DNA from: Candidatus Aegiribacteria sp.
GTDB taxonomy: Bacteria; Fermentibacterota; Fermentibacteria; Fermentibacterales; JCC-6
Reading direction: 5' to 3'
NCBI GenBank assembly: GCA_030600975.1
Contig: JAUVUL010000166.1
Location: 1-5,464 of the forward strand
DNA: 5,464 nt
The position numbers were made by a program, and so were the translations under genes. The notes under the pieces are model-generated. The model ran no database searches, was not told where the DNA came from, and worked only from the letters and a program-made list of their open reading frames with translations. This document shows, in pieces, positions 1-5,464 of this stretch; position 1 is the stretch's first letter, and every line of letters begins with the position of its first letter.

Positions 1-224
1 CCGCAGGCCATAAGGCAGGATTTTTCATGTGGAATGGGATATGAAACAAGTTCCAATAAGGTATCCGTTGAATACGGATCCCCTTTTCTGCCCATTGCGG
101 AAACAACAATAACAGCTTTGCGGTGCGATTCAAGTTCCCTGATGCAGAGATCTACCGATTTCCGTCTGTCCTCGTCGGTCGCCAGGCATGTTCCGCCGAA
201 CTTCATGACACAGAGATCTTTCAC
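1..224 (-). CDS. Aspartokinase, N-terminal part (cut by left edge)
   Basis: Aspartokinase phosphorylates L-aspartate with ATP, the first step of the lysine, threonine, methionine and diaminopimelate pathway, in the cytoplasm. Seventy-four codons are visible, from a GTG at 224-222 to the left edge. Residues 8-13 read KFGGTC, the amino-acid-kinase entry motif (usually KFGGTS, so Ser is replaced by Cys here). Residues 40-55 read VVSAMGRKGDPYSTDT, which closely resembles the Bacillus DapG-type monofunctional enzyme, and residues 70-75 (CLMACG) match the conserved segment just before the usual GE. The GTG start is chosen because GAAGGAG lies 8 bases upstream and the next in-frame ATG (Met7) falls inside the conserved strand. 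The start overlaps the stop of the upstream glycosyltransferase remnant by four bases (GTGA), so the two were probably translationally coupled. Whether the rest is intact, and whether it carries ACT domains, cannot be seen. The family call is firm; the DapG-like subtype is inference. Confidence 0.9.
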   Translation of the reverse strand, partial: MKDLCVMKFGGTCLATDEDRRKSVDLCIRELESHRKAVIVVSAMGRKGDPYSTDTLLELVSYPIPHEKSCLMAC

Positions 225-836
225 TGGTTCCGCTCCTTCACTGCAGTCAAGACGAGTTCCATGAATTCCTTCCCGGTATCATTCCAGTCGTTCATGCTCT
301 CGGTGAACATACGGCTTTTCTCACCCATCTGCAGCCTAAGATCCCTGTTTCTGATCAGATTGTTCTTAGCATCCGCAAGTTCCTCAGCATTTCCCGGGTG
401 TATAAAGGTTTTCCTCCATTATCATATCCAGTACCTTGGCAGCGTACTCTTCGTCCGATTCAGTGCTTCCATCGTATTCTTGCTGTTCGTCCAGATCCTT
501 CCTGCCATTCCAAGTAGCCATCTCACATACATTCTATACATGAATGCTTTGAGTTTATTCCTCAGGTCCATCCATTCAGGATGATGCATGAAGTATTCCA
601 CTATTCTGAAGTTGAAACCGTAACCTCCCGAATGGAAATCCTTTTTGCCGAACATACGAATACAATACTGTACGAAATGAGCGTATCCTTTCAATTGTGC
701 AATTCTCTGAATGCTTCCTGAAAACCAAGTATGCTGCCCTGAATGTCGCGCTGTCATAATATGTCGAATGAAAAAGCTCATAATTGATGAATGGCAGATC
801 CCGGTTAAGGGATTGACCATTTCTGAATATATTGTA
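221..836 (-). pseudogene. Glycosyltransferase family 4-like remnant
   Basis: The minus strand carries disconnected pieces of a GT-B glycosyltransferase, an enzyme type that moves a sugar from a nucleotide donor in cell-envelope glycan synthesis. One frame (836 to about 722) reads like the N-terminal domain (NYELFHSTYYDSATFRAAYL). Dropping one base of the AAAA at 721-724 joins it to a second frame containing HHPEWMDLRNKL, then GRIWTNSKNTMEAL, the linker usually seen as ADRIxxxSxxT. After that the frame meets TGA and TAA side by side (424-419). Past them, the same frame gives FIHPGNAEELADAKNNLIRN and MGEKSRMFTE, the family's C-terminal end, stopping with TGA at 223-221. An intact enzyme has very roughly 150 residues between the linker and the PGNAEELA loop, including the donor-binding E-x7-E region; here about 25 codons remain. 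About 60-70 N-terminal residues and any start codon are also missing. The multiple lesions argue for a real pseudogene rather than one sequencing error. The sugar and acceptor are unknown. Confidence 0.75.
233..239 (-). promoter_or_regulatory. Ribosome binding site of the aspartokinase gene
   Basis: GAAGGAG on the minus strand lies 8 bases before the GTG at 224. It decides the non-ATG start and sits inside the last codons of the glycosyltransferase remnant, so this small part of the dead gene is still useful. Confidence 0.75.
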
Positions 837-840
837 TTAT
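813..840 (+). promoter_or_regulatory. Sigma70-type promoter of the TetR/transport operon
   Basis: TTGACC at 813-818 (five of six matches to the -35 consensus) and TATTAT at 835-840 (five of six matches to the -10 consensus) are separated by 16 bases. Transcription would begin near 846-849, leaving a leader of about 20 bases before the TetR start at 869. No other comparable promoter was seen upstream of the operon, and the following genes are so closely packed that this one probably serves them all. Prediction by eye, not by scoring. Confidence 0.65.
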
Positions 841-852
841 TGAATACATTCA
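824..852 (+). promoter_or_regulatory. Candidate TetR operator (29-base imperfect palindrome)
   Basis: The arms TGAATATATTGTAT (824-837) and ATTGAATACATTCA (839-852) are inverted copies matching at 11 of 14 positions around a central T at 838. The size fits TetR-family operators, which are usually palindromes of about 15-30 bases. The element covers the whole -10 box and the predicted start point, so a bound dimer would block RNA polymerase. The inner 841-852 part (TGAAT-AC-ATTCA) is itself a small perfect palindrome apart from its two central bases. That it binds the TetR protein encoded next to it is inference from position. Confidence 0.6.
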
Positions 853-868
853 TGTTTGGAGGTTATTC

Positions 869-1483
869 ATGGGACTGAGAGAGATCAAGAAGGAACGCGC
901 ACGAATGGCGATACTTAAGGCGGCAAGGGACATGTTCTTCAGTCGCGGCTTCGACGGAACTACAATAGAGGGAATTGCTGAAGAAGCTGAAGTAGCGGTA
1001 GGTACCGTATACAATTACTTCGATTCGAAAAGCGCTTTGATCCTGGCAATTACCGCCAAGGATACATCTATGGTTCTGGATAGTGAGTTTCGGATCCCGG
1101 AATCCTGCACAGGATTTGAAAGTGTAAAGCTGTATATAAGCACTTTCATGGGGAGCCTGTCCGTGTATCCGAAGAAGCTTCTCCGTGAATTGATGCGGGA
1201 AGCATGGCGCAGTGATACTACCCTGAGTAAAGGGCTTATCAGTCAGGATCTGACCCTTTTGGACGGTCTTGCCAGGGTGCTCCGTGAGTTAGCTGAAAAA
1301 CAGAAGCTCAAATCCGGTACGGATATCGAACACGCATCACTGGCAATATACGGAATTATCACTACCGTCATCATGTGGTACGCTGCCGACGAGGAAAGAA
1401 CCTCTGAACAGATGCTTGAATCCCTTGAGAAAATGCTTGAAATCCTATTCTGTGGGCTGAATCCCGAAGGGAGAGATAAATGA
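869..1483 (+). CDS. TetR/AcrR-family transcriptional regulator
   Basis: This 204-residue protein has the usual size and layout of a TetR-family repressor, a DNA-binding dimer released from its operator by a small ligand. The N-terminal domain (about residues 8-58) shows the family signature: AILKAARDMFFSRGFDGTTI, then IAEEAEVAVGTVYNYFDSKSALI, in which residues 36-51 form the helix-turn-helix and VYNYF is the recognition-helix end. The rest is helical and hydrophobic, as expected for the variable ligand-binding and dimerisation domain; its ligand cannot be deduced. The ATG at 869 has GGAGG at 858-862, six bases away. The gene is first in the operon, directly behind a promoter overlapped by a palindrome, so autorepression and repression of the transport genes are both likely. 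Its stop overlaps the next start (ATGA at 1480-1483), coupling regulator and LolA-like protein. Family assignment is secure; the role as repressor of this operon is inferred from context. Confidence 0.93.
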   Translation: MGLREIKKERARMAILKAARDMFFSRGFDGTTIEGIAEEAEVAVGTVYNYFDSKSALILAITAKDTSMVLDSEFRIPESCTGFESVKLYISTFMGSLSVYPKKLLRELMREAWRSDTTLSKGLISQDLTLLDGLARVLRELAEKQKLKSGTDIEHASLAIYGIITTVIMWYAADEERTSEQMLESLEKMLEILFCGLNPEGRDK

Positions 1484-2244
1484 AATCACTCCTACTGCTT
1501 CTTAGCCTGTCAATCATCCCGGGTCTTATTACCACAGGCATCTGTCAGCCACCGATCGACGAACTGGTGCATTCGCTGGATCAGCTTTACAGAAGCAATG
1601 ACAGTTATACTGAAATGTCGATGCACATTGTAACACAGCACTGGGAAAGAACACTGACAATGAAGGCATGGTCTCACGGAATTGACAAAACCTTCATCAG
1701 AATACTCTCCCCGGCAAGGGAAGCTGGAATGGCATCCCTGAGAATAGGTGCTGAAATGTGGAATTATCTTCCAAACACAAACAGCACGGTAAGAATACCG
1801 CCATCTATGATGGCCGGTTCGTGGATGGGATCAGACATCACAAACAACGATATAGTCAGAGAGATCACCTATGCAGAGGATTACACATACTCGTACACAA
1901 CCGATACAACCCTTACAGGGGATCAATCGGATGGCGTGGTGTACATCGAACTGTTTCCAAAATCGTCCACCGCGGTAGTCTGGTCAAGCATCGTGTTCGC
2001 AGTCAGAATCATCGACACAATACCCCTCTGGGAAGAATACTACGACAGTCATGGCGATCTGATAAAAACAGTAACCTACTCGAACGTGCAGGAAATGGAT
2101 GGCAGAGCAATCCCGACACTGATGCAGGTTATCCCCGCCGATAAAGAGGGGCAGAGCACAACCATCACCTGGTCACTCGCTGAATTCAATCGGGGTCTGG
2201 ACATCGACATCTTCTCACTGAGCAACCTGCAATCCTGCGAGTGA
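1480..2244 (+). CDS. LolA-like outer membrane lipoprotein-sorting protein
   Basis: This 254-residue protein resembles the LolA-like family annotated as outer membrane lipoprotein-sorting protein, periplasmic carriers that shield an acyl-chain cargo in a half-open beta-barrel. A Sec signal peptide spans residues 1-22 (MK, a long leucine-rich core, then TTGIC), with likely cleavage before Gln23. The family hallmarks are TFIRILSPAREAGMASLRIG (71-90), MWNYLP (93-98), RIPPSMM (105-111) and WMGSDITNNDIVRE (115-128). The C-terminal IDIFSLSNL matches the usual terminal 'xxFTxxNL' pattern. The ATG at 1480 overlaps the TetR stop and has AGGGAG six bases upstream. The permease gene follows after one base, so this protein most likely receives cargo from that transporter. 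Cys22 is near the cleavage site, but TGIC is a poor lipobox, so a soluble periplasmic protein is favoured. Cargo (lipoprotein, lipid or other amphiphile) is not evident. Confidence 0.85.
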   Translation: MKSLLLLLSLSIIPGLITTGICQPPIDELVHSLDQLYRSNDSYTEMSMHIVTQHWERTLTMKAWSHGIDKTFIRILSPAREAGMASLRIGAEMWNYLPNTNSTVRIPPSMMAGSWMGSDITNNDIVREITYAEDYTYSYTTDTTLTGDQSDGVVYIELFPKSSTAVVWSSIVFAVRIIDTIPLWEEYYDSHGDLIKTVTYSNVQEMDGRAIPTLMQVIPADKEGQSTTITWSLAEFNRGLDIDIFSLSNLQSCE

Positions 2245-2245
2245 T

Positions 2246-3511
2246 ATGATTCTAAAACTCGCATGGAGAAACGTTTTTCGCCAGAAAAGACGGACTATTC
2301 TCACCCTTCTGACCATGACCGGCGGCTTCTTTCTATCCTCCCTTTCCATCGGGTGGATGGACGGCTCGTACAGCAGCATAATCATGTTCTTCACAAACAA
2401 TAGAACTGGCCAGATCCAGGTGCACCACAAAGGTTATCTGGAGGACCCATCCATTTATTCAACAGTCAGCGATTATCAGGCAGTGGGAGTCTTCCTGGAT
2501 TCTATTCCCGGAGTCAGAACATGGGCACCCAGGATCTATTCAGGAGCCCTCCTCGCGGTCAGACCCCGAGGGGCAGATTCAGGGAATGTATTTACGAATT
2601 CAGCAGCCGCGTCAGTGATTGGAATAGATCCTGTAATGGAGGAAGCGGCTACAGGTTTTTCAAGCCAGATCGAAAGCGGTGAGATGTTATCCTCCTCCGT
2701 GGCTGATACTTCCTACGCTGCCACCGGTCAGATAATACTTGGGAGAGAACTGTCTATTATTCTTGACGCCTCAGTGGGTGATTCCCTTGTCATGCTTTCG
2801 CAGGCAGCAGACGGCAGCAGTGCTGACAGGATGTATGTAATCCGCGGCATAGTCAGTTCAGGCAATGCCGATATCGACAGAAACACATGCTATATAACCC
2901 TGTCCGATGCCCAGATCCTTTTCGCCCTTCAGGGAAAGGTGCACGAAATAGCAGTAATGACCCGTTCACTGGTTGCAGTCGATGAGCTCACCGGAGAAAT
3001 ATCTGCAGGGCTCTCGGGGAAAGACCTTGAAATCGATTCCTGGAAAACATTTGCAAAGGAATTCTACAACGGCATGAAGGCCGATGAGGCGAGCCTTAAA
3101 GTAATGATCTTCGTGATAGTTCTTGTGGCAGCCATGGGAGTCCTCAACACGATTCTCATGATGGTTCTCGAGCGGAGGCGGGAATTCGGTGTAATGAAAG
3201 CCCTCGGTACTAGACCCGGGTTCATCGTAAAGATGATTGTGCTGGAAGCGAATATCATGGGTATCATAAGCGTAATCGCGGGCGGTATTCTGAGTACAGC
3301 CGGTCTTCTTTTCCTTTCAAAACATGGCCTGGTTATGGATCCGCCCCTTGATTACGGAGGTACCGTCTTCCGCGAGATGATAGCATCAATATCCCCTGAA
3401 TGTTACTGGATCCCCGCAATATGCGTGATCATTACAGCCTCCACCGTTAGTTTTCTCCCTGCACTGAAGGCAGCCCATACAAAAGCCGCGAAAACACTGA
3501 GGACGGTCTGA
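2246..3511 (+). CDS. FtsX/LolC/E-type ABC transporter permease (first of pair)
   Basis: This 421-residue inner-membrane permease belongs to the MacB/FtsX/LolCDE superfamily (type VII ABC), which couples cytoplasmic ATP use to movement of a periplasmic domain. It begins LAWRNVFRQKRRT, the typical amphipathic entry helix, followed by TM1 (about 17-37). A large periplasmic domain (about 40-280) with the MacB_PCD position follows, then TM2 (about 286-308), TM3 (about 334-357) and TM4 (about 388-405). The cytoplasmic ERRREFGVMKALGTRP loop (309-324) is the conserved segment that contacts the ATPase. The C-terminus, PALKAAHTKAAKTLR, is a slightly worn form of the usual PAxxAAxxxPxEALR. GKVHEIAV (from residue 231) recurs in the second permease as GEIHEIAV. 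The start lies one base after the LolA-like stop with only a weak purine stretch, so translation is probably coupled. The family is secure; a LolC/E-like role is inferred from the LolA-like and LolD-like neighbours. Confidence 0.9.
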   Translation: MILKLAWRNVFRQKRRTILTLLTMTGGFFLSSLSIGWMDGSYSSIIMFFTNNRTGQIQVHHKGYLEDPSIYSTVSDYQAVGVFLDSIPGVRTWAPRIYSGALLAVRPRGADSGNVFTNSAAASVIGIDPVMEEAATGFSSQIESGEMLSSSVADTSYAATGQIILGRELSIILDASVGDSLVMLSQAADGSSADRMYVIRGIVSSGNADIDRNTCYITLSDAQILFALQGKVHEIAVMTRSLVAVDELTGEISAGLSGKDLEIDSWKTFAKEFYNGMKADEASLKVMIFVIVLVAAMGVLNTILMMVLERRREFGVMKALGTRPGFIVKMIVLEANIMGIISVIAGGILSTAGLLFLSKHGLVMDPPLDYGGTVFREMIASISPECYWIPAICVIITASTVSFLPALKAAHTKAAKTLRTV

Positions 3512-3512
3512 A

Positions 3513-4736
3513 ATGTTCATCAGACTTGTAAAATTCGCCTGGAAGATCATCTGGAGAAATTTCCGTAGAACTGTGATCACAGGGCTTGCAGTAGGGCTGG
3601 GCCTCGGGTCAATGATGTTCACGGAGGCTCTTATGCAGGGCATGAGTACGCATATGATACAGACTACAACCGAATCCTGGATGGGGGATGCCCAGATCCA
3701 TAGAGATGATTTTCTGGATACCCGGAATATCAACCTGACGATCAGCAGACCCGATTCCATGTTTTCCAGGCTGGATAGTGATTCAACCGTCAGCTTCTAT
3801 TCCGCCAGACTCCTATCCCCGGTATCGGTAACATCAACTACAGAACTGAAGCCTGTTACACTGATCGGGGTTGATTGTAGAACCGACTCAAACGTAACAA
3901 TGCTGAAAGCTGCTGTCATAACGGGTTCCTACCTGAGCGGAGACAGCACAGAACTCATTATCGGATACAAACTGGCGGATGACCTGAACGCAGTACTGGG
4001 AGATGTAATCGTTATCACCGCTGCTCAGGCTGACAGCGGACTTTCGAGCAGCATGTTCTTTGTATCCGGTATATGCCGTTTCGGCAGCGATAATCTCGAC
4101 AGGTACTCCGCCTTCGTTAATCTCACCACTGCTGGAGTCATGCTCGGTATACCGGGGGAAATCCATGAAATCGCTGTCAGATTCCCGCAGGCGGAAACAG
4201 GAGCTGATGCGTCTCTTGAATTCCGTCGCAGGTTCTCGGTTTTCGGCAACAGTGCTCTTGGATGGCCGGAACTGGCGCCACAAGTTGGCTCGATGCTCAG
4301 CATGGTTGATATAAGCATGGCAATAATGGCTGCAATTCTATTCGGGCTGGTTGTATTCGGAATAGTAAACTCCCTCTTCATGTCCGTATTTGAGCGGATG
4401 TACGAATTCGGGGTTATGAAGGCTGTGGGAACAAGAACTGGAACCATAAGTATCATGGTGATACTTGAAGCTTTCTGGATAGCGGTGGTCAGTACTGTTA
4501 TAGGAATTGCCTTCGGCCTGCTGATAATATGGATAACCTCAAGAACAGGCATAAGCTTCGGAGAGATCGAAGTATCGGGAATCATATTTGATAAACCGAT
4601 ATACCCCGTACTAAGGCTCAGCCGGATATGGCTATATCCCCTTTTCACTCTATTTCTTACAACGGCTGCTGGGATATATCCGGGGATCCACGCCGGCAGG
4701 CTGAACCCGGCTGAGGCAATGCGGAAGAGTTTATAG
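3513..4736 (+). CDS. FtsX/LolC/E-type ABC transporter permease (second of pair)
   Basis: This 407-residue inner-membrane permease has the same architecture as the preceding gene product but is clearly diverged from it. Its entry segment is KIIWRNFRRT (11-20), with TM1 at about 20-42, a periplasmic domain at about 45-265, TM2 at 269-292, TM3 at 319-341 and TM4 at 372-390. FERMYEFGVMKAVGTRTG (293-310) is the ATPase-coupling loop, and the end PGIHAGRLNPAEAMRKSL is the standard family C-terminus. Shared motifs (NxDR followed by a beta segment, then G-x-[IV]-HEIAV) show that the two permeases are old paralogues, as LolC and LolE are. They would form a heterodimer with two copies of the ATPase encoded next. 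The start follows the previous stop by one base, with GAGG ten bases upstream. Which of the two docks the LolA-like protein cannot be told from the sequence. Confidence 0.9.
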   Translation: MFIRLVKFAWKIIWRNFRRTVITGLAVGLGLGSMMFTEALMQGMSTHMIQTTTESWMGDAQIHRDDFLDTRNINLTISRPDSMFSRLDSDSTVSFYSARLLSPVSVTSTTELKPVTLIGVDCRTDSNVTMLKAAVITGSYLSGDSTELIIGYKLADDLNAVLGDVIVITAAQADSGLSSSMFFVSGICRFGSDNLDRYSAFVNLTTAGVMLGIPGEIHEIAVRFPQAETGADASLEFRRRFSVFGNSALGWPELAPQVGSMLSMVDISMAIMAAILFGLVVFGIVNSLFMSVFERMYEFGVMKAVGTRTGTISIMVILEAFWIAVVSTVIGIAFGLLIIWITSRTGISFGEIEVSGIIFDKPIYPVLRLSRIWLYPLFTLFLTTAAGIYPGIHAGRLNPAEAMRKSL

Positions 4737-4746
4737 ATCATAGATC
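4733..4746 (+). repeat. 7-base perfect tandem duplication
   Basis: ATAGATC occurs twice in direct succession, covering the TAG stop of the second permease (4734-4736) and the start of the following gap. It accounts for part of the operon's only noticeable spacer. It may be a recent slippage event, with no obvious function. Confidence 0.6.
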
Positions 4747-4748
4747 AC

Positions 4749-4752
4749 GGAG
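4749..4752 (+). promoter_or_regulatory. Ribosome binding site of the ATPase gene
   Basis: GGAG at 4749-4752 lies six bases before the ATG at 4759 but directly touches the ATG at 4753. Normal spacing therefore selects 4759 as the translation start. Confidence 0.7.
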
Positions 4753-4758
4753 ATGTAT

Positions 4759-5460
4759 ATGACTGAAAATGATGTAATAGTTGCTGAAGGTATTGTTAAG
4801 ACCTACGATGATTCCGGAGTTCCGGTTCATGCGGTAAGAGGCATAGACTACACTCTTCAGAAGGGTGAATTCACAGCCATAATAGGCCCATCAGGCTCGG
4901 GGAAAACGACCTTTCTCAATGTTCTGGCCGGACTCGATACGCCCACGGAGGGAAAGGTATGGTTGTCGGGGAAACTGATCTCCGATATGAGCGGAAGAGA
5001 ACTCTCCGACTTCAGAAGGGACCATATAGGCTTCATTTTCCAGGCGTATAACCTTTTTCCGGTGCTCACGGTAGAAGAGAATGTTGAATATGTAATGCTT
5101 CTCCAGGGTATTCCTGCCGCAGAACGTCACGACAGGGTTATGAACGTTCTTGAGAAAGTAGGGATCGCTGAATACGCAGGCAGGTTCCCCATGCAGCTTT
5201 CAGGCGGACAGCAGCAGAGGGTGGCAGTGGCCAGAGCGATGGTCTCCCGTCCCTCTCTCGTTATCGCCGATGAACCCACCGCAAACCTGGATTCAAAAAC
5301 CAGCGGCGCTCTTCTTGATATGATGCGCAGGCTAAATGAGGATACGGGTATGACTTTCCTGTTCTCAACCCACGATGAGGTTGTTATGCAGAGGGCAAGA
5401 AAGATAGTTATTCTAAGGGACGGGAAGATCGATGGAAAAGCGTCTCCGGAAGAATCCTGA
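4759..5460 (+). CDS. LolD/MacB-type ABC transporter ATP-binding protein
   Basis: This 233-residue ATPase has the usual length for LolD-like subunits and hydrolyses ATP on the cytoplasmic face to drive the two permeases encoded just upstream. All nucleotide-binding motifs are present and look active: Walker A GPSGSGKTT (43-51), Q-loop Gln95 in FIFQAYNLFP, signature LSGGQQQR (147-154), Walker B LVIADEP with catalytic Glu172, D-loop NLDS (176-179) and H-switch His205 in STHD. The LFPVLTVEEN segment after the Q-loop is typical of the LolD/MacB/FtsE group. An ATG at 4753 would add two residues (MY) but leaves no space after the GGAG at 4749-4752, so 4759 is preferred. The gap to the second permease is 22 bases, the widest in the operon. 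The stop TGATG shares a base with another possible start at 5460. LolD versus MacB-type naming rests on the neighbouring LolA-like gene. Confidence 0.93.
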   Translation: MTENDVIVAEGIVKTYDDSGVPVHAVRGIDYTLQKGEFTAIIGPSGSGKTTFLNVLAGLDTPTEGKVWLSGKLISDMSGRELSDFRRDHIGFIFQAYNLFPVLTVEENVEYVMLLQGIPAAERHDRVMNVLEKVGIAEYAGRFPMQLSGGQQQRVAVARAMVSRPSLVIADEPTANLDSKTSGALLDMMRRLNEDTGMTFLFSTHDEVVMQRARKIVILRDGKIDGKASPEES

Positions 5461-5464
5461 TGAA
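5460..5464 (+). CDS. Possible start of a further operon gene (cut by right edge)
   Basis: An ATG at 5460-5462 shares its A with the TGA stop of the ATPase gene (TGATG) and has GGAAG at 5448-5452, seven bases upstream. This is the same kind of tight junction as elsewhere in this operon, which suggests it continues. Only one full codon is visible, so no product can be named. Confidence 0.4.

Noticed and set aside
123..584. 153-codon open frame on the plus strand
   Set aside because: It is antisense to the aspartokinase start and the glycosyltransferase remnant, has no ribosome site and resembles no known protein.
422..853. 143-codon minus-strand frame as an intact hypothetical gene
   Set aside because: Its residues from about the middle on match the linker region of a glycosyltransferase, and the same frame resumes that family's C-terminus after two stops, so it is part of a pseudogene. 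Its first ATG lies in the operon's leader and has no support.
821..860. Divergent promoter toward the minus strand (a TACAAT box within the palindrome)
   Set aside because: No acceptable -35 box was found at the right distance, and the gene it would drive is a remnant.
1758..2144. 128-codon plus-strand frame inside the LolA-like gene
   Set aside because: Out-of-frame shadow with a basic, low-complexity composition and no ribosome site.
4025..4741. 238-codon minus-strand open frame
   Set aside because: It is entirely antisense to the second permease, whose motifs and membrane layout are convincing; long antisense frames are common in such genes.
5380..5464. Transcription terminator at the end of the ATPase gene
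   Set aside because: No GC-rich hairpin followed by a T run is visible, and the overlapping ATG suggests the operon goes on.
1..5464. CRISPR array, tRNA/rRNA genes, insertion sequence or attachment site
   Set aside because: No regularly spaced repeats, no tRNA-like cloverleaf or rRNA segments, no transposase-like frames and no terminal inverted repeats were seen by eye.

Overview
The window reads as a piece of a diderm (Gram-negative type) bacterial chromosome. Moderate base composition, frequent ATA and AGA/AGG codons and clear purine-rich ribosome sites fit many environmental lineages. The LolA-like periplasmic protein implies an outer membrane. Nothing here fixes the phylum; an uncultivated or metagenome-derived lineage is only an impression.

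Left part (1-836, minus strand). The extreme left holds the first 74 codons of a DapG-type aspartokinase running off the edge. Immediately upstream of it, and overlapping it by four bases, is the wreck of a GT-B (family 4-like) glycosyltransferase. Its middle and C-terminal signatures can be read, but the N-terminus is missing, one frameshift sits at an A run, most of the nucleotide-sugar-binding domain is deleted and two adjacent stop codons interrupt it. There is no intact gene between 225 and 868.

Middle and right part (813-5464, plus strand). A good sigma70-type promoter overlaps a 29-base imperfect palindrome, which is a candidate operator. It drives a tightly packed operon: a TetR-family regulator, a LolA-like outer-membrane lipoprotein-sorting protein, two different FtsX/LolC/E-type permeases and a LolD-type ATPase. 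Junctions are -4, +1, +1, +22 and -1 bases, the last being the probable start of a further gene cut by the right edge.

Reading the operon together: the ATPase and the two non-identical permeases would form a type VII (MacB/LolCDE-like) ABC mechanotransmission complex in the inner membrane. The LolA-like protein would accept the extracted lipoprotein or lipid in the periplasm. The TetR protein would repress the whole unit until a ligand releases it. A Lol-like module under its own ligand-responsive repressor, rather than constitutive as in classical LolCDE, is the most interesting biology in the window; its cargo is not revealed by the sequence.
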